64,000 nt of DNA from Thiorhodococcus mannitoliphagus (GTDB taxonomy: Bacteria; Pseudomonadota; Gammaproteobacteria; Chromatiales; Chromatiaceae): contig NZ_JAAIJR010000011.1 of assembly GCF_010915725.1 (NCBI RefSeq), forward strand, positions 1-64,000. The letters are read 5' to 3'. How positions within the stretch are numbered: the first letter of the stretch is position 1; each line of letters starts with the position of its first letter. Positions 11,627 to 19,420 of the stretch are shown here, piece by piece. Made by a program: the position numbers and the translations under genes. Under the pieces are notes generated by a model. That model did not search any database, was not told where the DNA came from, and worked only from the letters and a program-made list of their open reading frames with translations.

Positions 11627-12580
11627 GTGAAACAGCTGAACAAACATCAATTAGTGATTGTTCCGCAACAAGCCTTGCCCCCAGTGCGTGAGCTGCGCCG
11701 CTTCGACACGGCTGCGGCATGCTCGTTTCAGCATGTCTTTCGTGATACGGAAGAAGGGATCGAGCTGCGTTGGAACGCGCGCAACCATCGAAAACAGCGT
11801 TCGCACCCACTGAAGACGGCCGATGGGGCCAAGGCTGCTCGGGCAGAGTATCGCTTGCTGGCAGTTCAGTGGCGATCACTTTCCTGGTGGGTGGCAGCAG
11901 TCTTTACCCTCGGCAGTCTTGTTTGGCTCATCAACGGGTTGGTGACCGTTCTGCCGTTTTCCGATGAGCCGGCCATCAAGACCGATGTGCCCATTTGGAC
12001 AGCGGTGCTCGGTGGCGGGATCTTTCTGATCGGCGCCTATCTTTCCTGGTTGGAGGTGCTGAACGCGCAGCGATATGTGTTGCTGTTCCGGGATGATGAG
12101 GCCGGGCATAGCCGACCCCTGCACGCCGACGACCATCGTCTTCGGTGGTTTGGACTGCGCCCGGCCAACTGGGGTTATTGGCTGAATCTAGCGCAGTTGC
12201 TTGGCGCAACGATCTTCTTCGTGCCCTGCGTGGTCGGCGCGCTATTGGCAACCCACCCCGATCTCGATGCCTTTGCTTGGTTCTGGCTGCCGCAGATGAT
12301 TGGTGCCATTTGGTTCATGATTGCAGCCTGGATGGCGATGCGTGAAGTGCAGCCGAGCGCGCTAAAACCGGCTTGGGATACGCTCGGTTGGTGGAGTGGC
12401 TTGTTCAATCTGTTGGGCGCCATCGGCTTCTTTCTCTGCGCCTGGTTCGGCTTCAAATCCGGTTTCGAGAACCCGATGCTCAGCAATCTCTCGACCTTTC
12501 TTGGTTCATGCTGCTTCCTGATCGCCAGTTATCTGATGCTGATCGAGATCATCAACCCAGAGGGTCCGGAAGGCCGATGA
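11627..12580 (+). CDS. Predicted multi-pass membrane protein of unknown function
   Basis: A 317-residue protein that I do not recognise. It has a hydrophilic N-terminus (about 1-85) and roughly seven hydrophobic segments paired through the remainder, including LSWWVAAVFTLGSLVWLING, AVLGGGIFLIGAYLSWLEV, LGATIFFVPCVVGALLA, MIGAIWFMIAAWMAM, LFNLLGAIGFFLCAWF and GSCCFLIASYLMLIEI. The best in-frame start is a GTG without a good ribosome-binding site. An ATG four bases upstream opens a 22-codon frame in another phase (MSETAEQ...), which reads like a natural N-terminus, so a frameshift near 11690 is possible. Confidence 0.6.
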   Translation: MKQLNKHQLVIVPQQALPPVRELRRFDTAAACSFQHVFRDTEEGIELRWNARNHRKQRSHPLKTADGAKAARAEYRLLAVQWRSLSWWVAAVFTLGSLVWLINGLVTVLPFSDEPAIKTDVPIWTAVLGGGIFLIGAYLSWLEVLNAQRYVLLFRDDEAGHSRPLHADDHRLRWFGLRPANWGYWLNLAQLLGATIFFVPCVVGALLATHPDLDAFAWFWLPQMIGAIWFMIAAWMAMREVQPSALKPAWDTLGWWSGLFNLLGAIGFFLCAWFGFKSGFENPMLSNLSTFLGSCCFLIASYLMLIEIINPEGPEGR

Positions 12581-12615
12581 CAGAAAAGAGATGAGGGAGA
12601 AAAGGGGACAGGGAG

Positions 12616-12693
12616 AAAAGGGGACAGATTTATTTTCGATACCTCCGGTATCAAAAATCATTTACGCACATAGATAAATCCGTCCTCTTTTTT
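12616..12693. repeat. Short palindromic (MITE/REP-like) element
   Basis: The left arm starting AAAAGGGGACAGATTTAT at 12616 and the right arm ATAAATCCGTCCTCTTTT at 12674-12691 are inverted repeats with two mismatches. Between them is a perfect nested hairpin, GATACC-TCC-GGTATC (12638-12652). A partial direct duplication of GGGAGAAAAGGGGACA precedes the left arm. Sequences of the type GGGGACAGATTTATTTT are common around REP-associated transposases in gammaproteobacteria; no transposase is present here. Confidence 0.65.
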
Positions 12694-12727
12694 GATTTCC
12701 GCACCTGCAAGGAAGTGGCATTTCTAT

Positions 12728-13279
12728 ATGACTCAAGATGAGAGACCCGACCAGCAAGCAATCTTAGCCGAAGTATTTGAGTTCTCACCGGCAGATATTG
12801 AAGCCAATCGCATGGGCAAGATATCTGCAGCGCAGAAGGCTCGCATCACAGGTAAACACTACGCCAATTCTCGCTTCGCATGGATTGCATTCGCAATTAT
12901 TTTCGGGCTGGGTTTGCTTGGCTTCTCAGCGGAGATGATTCGCACCGAGAACATGGGTGTCAAATCCTTACTCATATACTCTGGCTTCACGGCTTTCTTC
13001 GCCCTGATCGTGTGGGCGTTCATTCTTTACTACCGGCATCAGATGAATCGCACGCTTCGAGAGAGAAAAGTTCAGTCTGTGACAGGTAAAATCCGAATCA
13101 TCGGGGAACGGGGCGAGAAACTGACGCATTGGTATTTCTGCGTGGGCAATCTTCGGTTTCATATTGAGAGGTCTGACCATCGTATTTTGCTACAAGAATC
13201 TGGTGTCGAGGGATGGGCCGCCAGGGTGTATTTTTCTGCACCCTGGCATGGTCTTCTGTCTGTTGTTTTGCAAGCATAA
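12728..13279 (+). CDS. Small two-TM membrane protein of unknown function
   Basis: A 183-residue protein beginning MTQDERPDQQ. It has a cytoplasmic N-terminus of about 55 residues, two hydrophobic segments (about 60-80 and 95-115) and a C-terminal soluble region with GKIRIIGERGEKLTHWYFCVGNLRFHI that resembles a small beta-rich domain. I do not recognise a family. The start is chosen at the ATG at 12728; the frame is open upstream into the palindromic repeat but lacks a better start. Its composition is less GC-rich than that of the nif genes downstream. Confidence 0.55.
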   Translation: MTQDERPDQQAILAEVFEFSPADIEANRMGKISAAQKARITGKHYANSRFAWIAFAIIFGLGLLGFSAEMIRTENMGVKSLLIYSGFTAFFALIVWAFILYYRHQMNRTLRERKVQSVTGKIRIIGERGEKLTHWYFCVGNLRFHIERSDHRILLQESGVEGWAARVYFSAPWHGLLSVVLQA

Positions 13280-13282
13280 TTT

Positions 13283-13390
13283 GGCGTTGATCATCGGAGC
13301 GCTCAAGCGGTTGATTTGACACCGGGCATCCTTCAGGCAAAGCGCCGCTCCCACCGATCGCGCGGTTAGACCAACCGATGATCGAGGCCC
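13283..13390. repeat. Dispersed intergenic repeat, copy A
   Basis: This stretch matches 22673-22812 in the same orientation: GGCGTTGATCATCGG, then CGGTTGA, GCATCCTT, CAAAGCG, CCCACCGA, CGCG(C)G, GACCAA and CGAGGCCC in order. The other copy has 32 extra bases that form a GC-rich palindrome between CAAAGCG and CCCACCGA. It ends about 170 bases before the nifV promoter. Confidence 0.7.
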
Positions 13391-13560
13391 TGATCGCTCG
13401 CCAGTCGGCCGCCCTAAGAGGAGCAGCGCAACCGCAAAGATCCAGGAGTGTTTTCCTTGGTCATCTCCGCGACAAGCGCTTGCCGACCGCTTTGTCGCAA
13501 ACCCCTCAATTTCCGACATACCCGATCGTAAGCGACTGAGAAAAAAGACTTCAGGCTAGC

Positions 13561-13574
13561 GGCACAGGCTTTGC
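13561..13574 (+). promoter_or_regulatory. Sigma-54 (-24/-12) promoter of nifV operon
   Basis: GGCAC-AGGCT-TTGC matches the RpoN consensus (TGGCAC-N5-TTGC) at all invariant GG and GC positions with exact ten-base spacing; only the leading T is C. It ends 39 bases before the nifV ATG. Transcription would need a sigma-54 activator, NifA by family expectation. I did not find a clear TGT-N10-ACA NifA site in the 250 bases upstream. Confidence 0.8.
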
Positions 13575-13613
13575 TTAACACTTGACAAGGGCACTTAGGA
13601 GTCAGCCAAGGCG

Positions 13614-14762
13614 ATGAAGCAGAGCACGGTCACCATCAACGACACCACATTGCGCGACGGCGAGCAGTCGGCCGGCGTCGCCTTCTCCTTGACGGAGAAG
13701 CTGGCAATCGCGCGCGGTCTGGACGCGCTCGGCGTCCCCGAACTCGAGATCGGCATCCCGGCCATGGGCGAGGAAGAGCGCGAATCCATCCGCGCCGTCG
13801 CGGCACTGGGGCTGTCCGCCCGCTTGATGGTCTGGACCCGAATGCTGCCGCAAGACATGGCGCTCTGCCGCGACCTCGGCGTCGACATGGTCGATCTCTC
13901 CATCCCGCTGTCGGACCAGCAGATCGCACGCAAGCTCGGACGCGATCGCGACTGGGTCCTGCAGCAAATTCGCACCCAGGTGCGCGCGGCCCAAGAACTC
14001 GGGCTTGAGGTCTGTGTCGGCGCCGAGGATGCCTCCCGCGCCGACCCCGAGCTGCTCTGGCTGGCCGCCGAGGCCGCTCAAGAGGCCGGTGCCCGCCGCT
14101 TCCGCTTCGCCGATACCGTCGGACTCATGGACCCCTTCGGCGTCTTCGAGCGCATTCGCGACCTGCGCGCCATCGTCGACATGGAAATCGAGATGCATGC
14201 CCATGACGATCTGGGCATGGCAACGGCCAACACCCTGGCGGCCGTGCGCGGCGGCGCGACCCACGTCAACACCACGGTCCACGGGCTCGGCGAGCGCGCC
14301 GGCAATGCGCCGCTGGAAGAGGTGGTCATGGGGCTGAGGCACGCTCACCACATCGAGACCGGCATCGACCTGCATCGCTTCGACAACCTCTCAGAGTTGG
14401 TCGCCCAGGCCTCCGGCCGCCCCGTCTGCTGGCACAAGAGCCTGATCGGGATCGGCGCCTTCACCCATGAGGCCGGCATCCACGTCGACGGGCTGCTGAA
14501 AGACCCCTTGAACTACCAGGGCGTCGATCCCGCTGAGCTGGGACGCACACACCGCATGGTGCTCGGCAAGCACTCAGGCAAGCGCGCCGTCCAGCAAGTC
14601 TATTCGGAGCTGCTGCGCTTCGAGCTCGACACCGACCAGGCGGAGCGCGTGCTGCCCCTGGTGCGGCGCTTCGTCACCGAGACCAAGCGCAGCCCGGAAA
14701 CAGGCGACCTCAGACGTTTCCTGACCGAGATCGGCCAACCACAGGCAGCACTGCTCCAGTAG
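13614..14762 (+). CDS. nifV: Homocitrate synthase NifV
   Basis: NifV condenses acetyl-CoA with 2-oxoglutarate to make R-homocitrate, the organic ligand of the nitrogenase iron-molybdenum cofactor. The 382-residue protein has the DRE-TIM metallolyase hallmarks: [10 protein letters not shown] at residues 8-17, [13 protein letters not shown] near 200 for metal binding, [13 protein letters not shown] near 225, and [14 protein letters not shown] near 285. Length is typical. It is the first gene of the accessory nif operon behind a sigma-54 promoter; AGGAG at 13597-13601 is the likely ribosome-binding site. nifU and nifS, which precede nifV in Azotobacter, are absent here. Confidence 0.93.
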   Translation: MKQSTVTINDTTLRDGEQSAGVAFSLTEKLAIARGLDALGVPELEIGIPAMGEEERESIRAVAALGLSARLMVWTRMLPQDMALCRDLGVDMVDLSIPLSDQQIARKLGRDRDWVLQQIRTQVRAAQELGLEVCVGAEDASRADPELLWLAAEAAQEAGARRFRFADTVGLMDPFGVFERIRDLRAIVDMEIEMHAHDDLGMATANTLAAVRGGATHVNTTVHGLGERAGNAPLEEVVMGLRHAHHIETGIDLHRFDNLSELVAQASGRPVCWHKSLIGIGAFTHEAGIHVDGLLKDPLNYQGVDPAELGRTHRMVLGKHSGKRAVQQVYSELLRFELDTDQAERVLPLVRRFVTETKRSPETGDLRRFLTEIGQPQAALLQ

Positions 14763-14783
14763 TCGGTGCGGGAGACCCCAAAC

Positions 14784-15566
14784 ATGAACGAGGCCATTCT
14801 AGAGCGACCGACCGGACCAGGCGTCTGGTCGACCATCGCCGAGGACGTGGACTGCATCTTCGAGCGCGACCCTGCCGCGCGCACCCGTTTCGAGGTCTAC
14901 ACGACCTACCCGGGCGTCCACGCCGTGATCCTCTATCGTTTGGCACACCCGCTGTGGCGGCGCAGCTGGCGCTGGCTGCCGCGCTTCATGTCTTACATCG
15001 CGCGTATCTGGACCAGCATCGACATCCATCCTGGCGCCGACATCGGCCGCCGCTTCTTCATCGATCACGGCGCTGGCGTGGTGATCGGCGAGACGGCGGA
15101 AATCGGCGACGATGTCACCCTCTACCATGGCGTCACCCTGGGCGGCACCTCCTGGCGCAAGGGCAAGCGTCACCCAACGCTGGGAGACGGTTGCGTGGTC
15201 GGTGCCGGCGCCAAGATCCTTGGGCCAGTGGTGCTAGGCGAGCACGTCAAGGTCGGGGCCAACTCCGTGGTGATCGGCAATGTGCCGAACGACAGCACGG
15301 TGGTCGGCATCCCAGCCAAGGTGGTCAAGTCGCGCAAGTCGCACAACCTCACGCCGCACGGCATCGATCTCGATCATCACCTCATTCCGGACCCGGTCGC
15401 CGGGGCCATCTCCTGCCTCTTGGAGCGTATCCGCCACCTGGAGCAAGAAATCGGGATTCACGGCTGCCTGCCGGGCGGCACCGAGCCCAAGGACGAATGC
15501 GGGAGCTGCGAGGCCATCCAGGTCTGCGAGCCGCCCACTCGGCCCACCAGCGCGGCGGAGGTCTGA
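14784..15566 (+). CDS. cysE: Serine O-acetyltransferase, nif-associated
   Basis: CysE acetylates L-serine with acetyl-CoA as the first step of cysteine synthesis; a nif-linked copy is thought to boost cysteine supply for NifS-dependent Fe-S cluster assembly. The 260-residue protein has the N-terminal helical domain, then left-handed beta-helix hexapeptide repeats (about residues 80-170) with [41 protein letters not shown] and [24 protein letters not shown]. The C-terminal tail is Cys-rich ([10 protein letters not shown]), which is unusual for housekeeping CysE. ATG 14784 is preferred because GGGAGA lies eight bases upstream. It sits between nifV and nifW as in A. vinelandii. Confidence 0.88.
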   Translation: MNEAILERPTGPGVWSTIAEDVDCIFERDPAARTRFEVYTTYPGVHAVILYRLAHPLWRRSWRWLPRFMSYIARIWTSIDIHPGADIGRRFFIDHGAGVVIGETAEIGDDVTLYHGVTLGGTSWRKGKRHPTLGDGCVVGAGAKILGPVVLGEHVKVGANSVVIGNVPNDSTVVGIPAKVVKSRKSHNLTPHGIDLDHHLIPDPVAGAISCLLERIRHLEQEIGIHGCLPGGTEPKDECGSCEAIQVCEPPTRPTSAAEV

Positions 15567-15570
15567 AGCC

Positions 15571-16113
15571 ATGGATCTGCTGGACTTCAGTGGCGAGGAC
15601 ATGTACTTCGACGAACCGGTCAGCCCGGAGGTCGAGGCGCTGCTCGCCGACGCGGCCTGCCGCTATGGCGAGCCAGGTGCCGAGCTGAGTCTGCTACACG
15701 CCTATTTCCTCGAGCCCCAGCATCTCACCGTGCTCGTCGCGCTCTATCGCTATTTCTATTATCAGCACCGCTACCAGGACTCCCTCATCACCGCAGATCG
15801 CGCCATCGCGCTCAGCGCAGAACGCCTCGGCATCACGGCGCTGTGGTCCGAGCTAACCGAGGAGGACTTGGGCCGCTCCGTGCAGGTCTCCATGTCATTG
15901 ACACGCTTCCTGCTTCTCGCGCTCAAGGGGGCCGGCTATCTCCTCATGCGACTGAGCCGACCGGCGGAGGCCTTGGAGCGCTTTGAGAAGCTCGCGGAGA
16001 TCGACACTAGCGATCGGCTTGGCATCAATGAGCTGCTGACCATGGCGCGCAGTGCCGTCGCCGAAGCGCAGATTGCCGGTGCCGGCGACAACGTGCGCTT
16101 CCTGGGCCGATGA
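15571..16113 (+). CDS. TPR-like nif-cluster protein of unknown function
   Basis: A 180-residue, mostly helical protein five bases after cysE. Two helix-turn-helix pairs with tetratricopeptide character are visible: LTVLVALYRYFYYQHRYQDSLITADRAIALS (about 50-80) and a later one around LLMRLSRPAEALERFEKLAEID (about 130-152). A conserved role is not known to me; a protein-interaction or chaperone function in nitrogenase assembly is inferred from location only. It is almost certainly cotranscribed with nifV and cysE. Confidence 0.75.
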   Translation: MDLLDFSGEDMYFDEPVSPEVEALLADAACRYGEPGAELSLLHAYFLEPQHLTVLVALYRYFYYQHRYQDSLITADRAIALSAERLGITALWSELTEEDLGRSVQVSMSLTRFLLLALKGAGYLLMRLSRPAEALERFEKLAEIDTSDRLGINELLTMARSAVAEAQIAGAGDNVRFLGR

Positions 16114-16171
16114 GATTCCGAGGTTGACGACCAAGACGCCAAACGGACGAGCCAGACGCCAAGCCGAGCGA

Positions 16172-16250
16172 TCTGGACAAAGGCAGTGCAGTCCACCGAA
16201 TCGGCAGCAAAGACACTGTGGTGGACTTGGCTCTCGCGCATCCACCCCCT
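16172..16250. repeat. Degenerate GTGGAC inverted-repeat element (reverse orientation)
   Basis: TCTGGACAAAGGCAGTGCAG followed by TCCACCGAATC, then GGTGGACTTGGCTCTCGC and TCCACC, corresponds to the reverse complement of the elements at 39901-39975 and 43284-43421, with several mismatches. It occupies the 186-base gap before nifW. Confidence 0.6.
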
Positions 16251-16299
16251 GGGGGTGACAACTGAACCCGATAACTTCATCGACCACCCGGAGGCGATC

Positions 16300-16644
16300 A
16301 TGACCAACGAAGACTTCGAACTCGATCTGAGCGAGCTTTCCAGCGCCGAGGATTTCCTCGAGTATTTCGACATCGACTACGAGCGCAGCATCGTGCAAGT
16401 CAATCGCCTGCATATTTTGCAGCGCTTCCACGACTATTTGGGGCAGGTGGATGAAATGCCCGCGAGTCCCGACGCCAAATGGGCCTTGCATGCAGACCTG
16501 CTCAAGGCGGCCTACACAGACTTCGTCACCTCGGACGCCGCCACCGAAAAGGTCTTCCGCGTCTTCACCATGAAGGAGCCCAAGCAAGTCGCTGTGCCGC
16601 TCAGCGACCTCATGGAGCAAGTCCCGAATGCGCCCGCAGTATGA
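16300..16644 (+). CDS. nifW: Nitrogenase stabilizing/protective protein NifW
   Basis: NifW is a small helical protein that associates with the MoFe protein during P-cluster and cofactor maturation and helps oxygen protection. The 114-residue sequence fits: LSSAEDFLEYFDIDYERSIVQVNRLHILQRFHDYL (about 12-46) is the characteristic core, with KVFRVFTMKEPKQVAVPLSDL near the C-terminus. GGAGG at 16290-16294 sits well before the ATG. Its end overlaps nifZ by 17 bases. Confidence 0.92.
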   Translation: MTNEDFELDLSELSSAEDFLEYFDIDYERSIVQVNRLHILQRFHDYLGQVDEMPASPDAKWALHADLLKAAYTDFVTSDAATEKVFRVFTMKEPKQVAVPLSDLMEQVPNAPAV

Positions 16645-17101
16645 CTACGGCGACGAGGTCCGCGTCTTGCGCAACGTGCGCAATGACGGGACCTTTCCTG
16701 GCGAGCCCACGGGCACCCTGCTGATCCGGCGGGGCAGCACGGGCTACGTCAAGGACGTCGGCACCTTCCTGCAGGACCAGATCATCTACTCCGTGCACTT
16801 CCTCGACAGCGACCGCATCATCGGCTGCCGCGAGGAAGAACTCCAACCCGTCGACGCGCCTTGGACCCCCAGCCGCTTCGAGTTCCGCGACCGTGTCGCC
16901 GCGTCCCAGCCACTCGGTATCCAAGGGCGCGTCATGGTGGAAACGGGCGAGGTCGGCGAGGTCATCCGCGTCCTGCGCGACCACCCGGGGGGCGTGGCCT
17001 ATCACGTTCATTTCCCCGATCGCAGTACGCTCATCGTCCCGGAAACGGCCCTCACGGAGCCGCCTCAAGACGAGACCGCAGGGTCCAGCGCAGCCTCCTA
17101 G
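16628..17101 (+). CDS. nifZ: Nitrogenase maturation protein NifZ
   Basis: NifZ acts in formation of the second P-cluster of the MoFe protein. The 157-residue protein contains two SH3-like beta modules: YDYGDEVRVLRNVRNDGTF...GTLLIRRGSTGYVKDVGTFLQDQIIYSVHFLD (residues 5-60), and the weaker second module FEFRDRVAAS...GEVGEVIRVLRDHPGGVAYHVHFPD (about 83-133). The tandem module is longer than in the shortest NifZ proteins. It starts inside the end of nifW, so coupling is expected. Confidence 0.9.
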   Translation: MRPQYDYGDEVRVLRNVRNDGTFPGEPTGTLLIRRGSTGYVKDVGTFLQDQIIYSVHFLDSDRIIGCREEELQPVDAPWTPSRFEFRDRVAASQPLGIQGRVMVETGEVGEVIRVLRDHPGGVAYHVHFPDRSTLIVPETALTEPPQDETAGSSAAS

Positions 17102-17122
17102 ACAAACAACCAGCCCGGCACT

Positions 17123-18022
17123 ATGACCATGAGCCTCTCCCAAGCCACCCAAGAAGAGCCCAGCTCAGAGTACCGCTACCACTTGCTCCGCGCCGCCACC
17201 GAGCGCTTTCAGAGCGGACTCGCCGGATTGGACGCGGCGCAGCTGCGGCAAGTCGAGCAGCAGGCCCAGCAGACCTTCGCCTTGGAGAGCCTGGTGCTGT
17301 CGACGAGCGAGGCACGGGATACCTTGATTCCCGAGCGGCGCTTGGACGAGGCCGTCGCCGAGATCCGCGACCGCTACCTGGATACAGCCGACTTCACGGC
17401 CGAGCTGAACGCCAACGGCCTGGAAGAGACCACGCTGCGTAACGCCTTGCGCCGCGAGCTGGTCTTCGACGCCGTCATGCAGCGGATCGGCAGCCGTGCC
17501 GAGCCGGTCACCGAGACCGACGAGCGCCTCTTCTACGAATTGCACCATGAGCGCTTCATCGCCCCCGAGCGTCGCGGCGCGCGCCAAATCCTCATCACCA
17601 TCAATGAGGAGTATGCGGAGAACGGTCGCGAGGCCGCGCGCGCGCGCATCGATCAGATCGCGGAAACCTTGAAGAAGCGCCCACAAGACTTCGGCAAGCT
17701 CGCGCAAGCGCACTCCGAGTGTCCCACGGCCATGCAGCAGGGGCAGCTCGGCACCCTCCCCCGAGGGCAGCTCTACCCAGAGCTGGACGCGACGCTCTTC
17801 GCGCTCGAACCAGGGCAGATCAGTGAGGTCGTCGAATCCGAGATCGGCCTTCACCTACTGCTCTGTGAAACGGCCGAGCCGGCCACCACTGTCACCTTCG
17901 ATCAGGCGCGCACCAGGATCCACGCAATCTTGGCCGCCCGCCAGAGCAAGGACTGTCAGAAGCGCTGGCTCGCAGCGCTCCAGCAACAGGCACCACCGCG
18001 AACAGAGGTCTCGACGGCATGA
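17123..18022 (+). CDS. nifM: NifM, PpiC-type peptidyl-prolyl isomerase
   Basis: NifM is needed to obtain active, stable Fe protein (NifH) in enterobacterial and Azotobacter systems. The 299-residue protein has an N-terminal helical SurA-like region and a parvulin-type PPIase domain at about 150-250, with ERRGARQILITINEEY, FGKLAQAHSECPTAMQQGQLGTLPRGQL and GQISEVVESEIGLHLLLCE. An in-frame ATG at 17129 is an alternative start. It ends with a four-base overlap into clpX. Confidence 0.88.
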   Translation: MTMSLSQATQEEPSSEYRYHLLRAATERFQSGLAGLDAAQLRQVEQQAQQTFALESLVLSTSEARDTLIPERRLDEAVAEIRDRYLDTADFTAELNANGLEETTLRNALRRELVFDAVMQRIGSRAEPVTETDERLFYELHHERFIAPERRGARQILITINEEYAENGREAARARIDQIAETLKKRPQDFGKLAQAHSECPTAMQQGQLGTLPRGQLYPELDATLFALEPGQISEVVESEIGLHLLLCETAEPATTVTFDQARTRIHAILAARQSKDCQKRWLAALQQQAPPRTEVSTA

Positions 18023-19305
18023 ATGACCAGGTCCACAGCTGCTCTTTCTGCGGGGCGCGGCAAGCCCCGGAAACCCCGCTCATCGCGGGCATCGAGGGTC
18101 ACATCTGCGAGGCCTGCGTCGGCCTGGCCCATCAAGTCATCAGCAGCTGGGGCCGCGCACGCGCGCTGACCGGACCGCTAAAGTCGCCGCCCAAGCCGAT
18201 CCAGATCAAGGAGCACCTAGACCGCTACGTCATCGGTCAGGAGGCCGCCAAGGAGACCCTGTCGGTCGCCGTCTACAACCATTACAAGCGTCTCGCCGTG
18301 GAGGCGAGCAACCCCAAGCGCTCACTCGAGGATGAGGATCGCGTCGAGATCGACAAATCCAACATCCTGCTCCTCGGCCCCTCAGGGACGGGAAAGACGC
18401 TGCTCGCGAGCACGCTGGCCCGCATCGTCGGCGTCCCCTTCGTGATCGCCGACGCCACCACCCTCACCCAGGCCGGCTATGTGGGCGAGGACGTCGAGAG
18501 CATTCTCGCCCGCCTCTTGGACGCCGCCAACGGCAACCGCGAGGTCGCCGAGTGGGGCATGGTCTACATCGACGAGGTCGATAAGCTGGCACGCCAGGGC
18601 GAAACCGCGCACGGGACGCGCGATGTCTCCGGCGAGGGCGTACAGCAGGCGCTCCTCAAGCTGGTCGAGGGCACCCAAGTGAAGCTCGGTGCCAAAGGCC
18701 GCAAGGACGGCAACGAGCCCACCTTGATCGACACCCGCAACATCTTGTTCGTGGTCGGAGGCGCCTTCGCCGGACTGGAGAAGGTGCTGAAGCGACGCCG
18801 CAAAGAAGACGGATCCGGGATCGGTTTCCACGCCGAGCTGGGGGCTGACGACAGCACTGAGAAGCGCAATCCCGATCTCTACCGCGACACGCACCCTGAC
18901 GATCTGCGTCAGTTCGGCCTCATCCCAGAGTTCATCGGCCGCTTCCCGGTCATCGTCGGCCTCCACGACCTCGACGAGGCCGCGCTCGTCCGTATCCTGA
19001 CCGAGCCCAAGAATGCGCTCGTGCGGCAGTATCAGCAGCTATTCGACTTCGAGGGCGTCGGGCTCGAGTTTTCCGCTGACGCACTCACTGCCATCGCGCA
19101 CAAAGCCATCGATCGGGGGACGGGTGCACGCGGCCTGCGCAGCGTCTTGGAGGCATTGTTGCAACGCCCCATGTTCGAGCTGCCTTCGCTCCAAGGCGTT
19201 GTCGGCTGTCGGGTGGACGCGGATGCGGTCCTTGGCGCGAGCGCGGTGGAATGGTGCTACGCGGAGTCGGGAGCGGAAGGCACACGAGCTGAGGCCGGTG
19301 CCTGA
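18019..19305 (+). CDS. clpX: ClpX-type AAA+ unfoldase, nif-operon paralogue
   Basis: ClpX unfolds substrates for ClpP. This 428-residue copy has the N-terminal zinc finger (CSFCG...CEACV, residues 8-36), Walker A GPSGTGKT near 120, Walker B VYIDEVDKL near 185, the arginine-finger region LIPEFIGRFPVI, and the sensor-2 motif GARGLRSVLE. The IGF tripeptide that docks ClpP is retained (SGIGFHAEL), so partnership with ClpP remains possible. Its place after nifM matches clpX2 of A. vinelandii, which has been linked to turnover of cofactor-synthesis proteins. A housekeeping clpX beside clpP is expected elsewhere. Regulation is from the nifV sigma-54 promoter by operon position. Confidence 0.9.
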   Translation: MNDQVHSCSFCGARQAPETPLIAGIEGHICEACVGLAHQVISSWGRARALTGPLKSPPKPIQIKEHLDRYVIGQEAAKETLSVAVYNHYKRLAVEASNPKRSLEDEDRVEIDKSNILLLGPSGTGKTLLASTLARIVGVPFVIADATTLTQAGYVGEDVESILARLLDAANGNREVAEWGMVYIDEVDKLARQGETAHGTRDVSGEGVQQALLKLVEGTQVKLGAKGRKDGNEPTLIDTRNILFVVGGAFAGLEKVLKRRRKEDGSGIGFHAELGADDSTEKRNPDLYRDTHPDDLRQFGLIPEFIGRFPVIVGLHDLDEAALVRILTEPKNALVRQYQQLFDFEGVGLEFSADALTAIAHKAIDRGTGARGLRSVLEALLQRPMFELPSLQGVVGCRVDADAVLGASAVEWCYAESGAEGTRAEAGA

Positions 19306-19312
19306 GACAAGC

Positions 19313-19335
19313 GTCGGCGCCTAGTAGGCGCCGAC
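19313..19335 (+). terminator. Strong hairpin at end of nif operon
   Basis: GTCGGCGCC-TAGTA-GGCGCCGAC forms a perfect nine-base GC-rich stem with a five-base loop, starting eight bases after the clpX stop codon. It lacks a U-run, so it may act as an mRNA-end stabiliser or a Rho-assisted terminator, and could serve the convergent minus-strand gene too. Confidence 0.75.
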
Positions 19336-19420
19336 TGGGTCACGGCGAATTCGCTCGCTTTCTAAGTCTGCGGATTCAGCAAGAAGCTGCCCGGCGCCAG
19401 CATCTGACTGGCGACCGCGA

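Noticed and set aside
13280-13610. Possible small gene between the membrane protein and nifV
   Set aside because: The stretch is largely a dispersed repeat plus the sigma-54 promoter region; the short frames there have no support.
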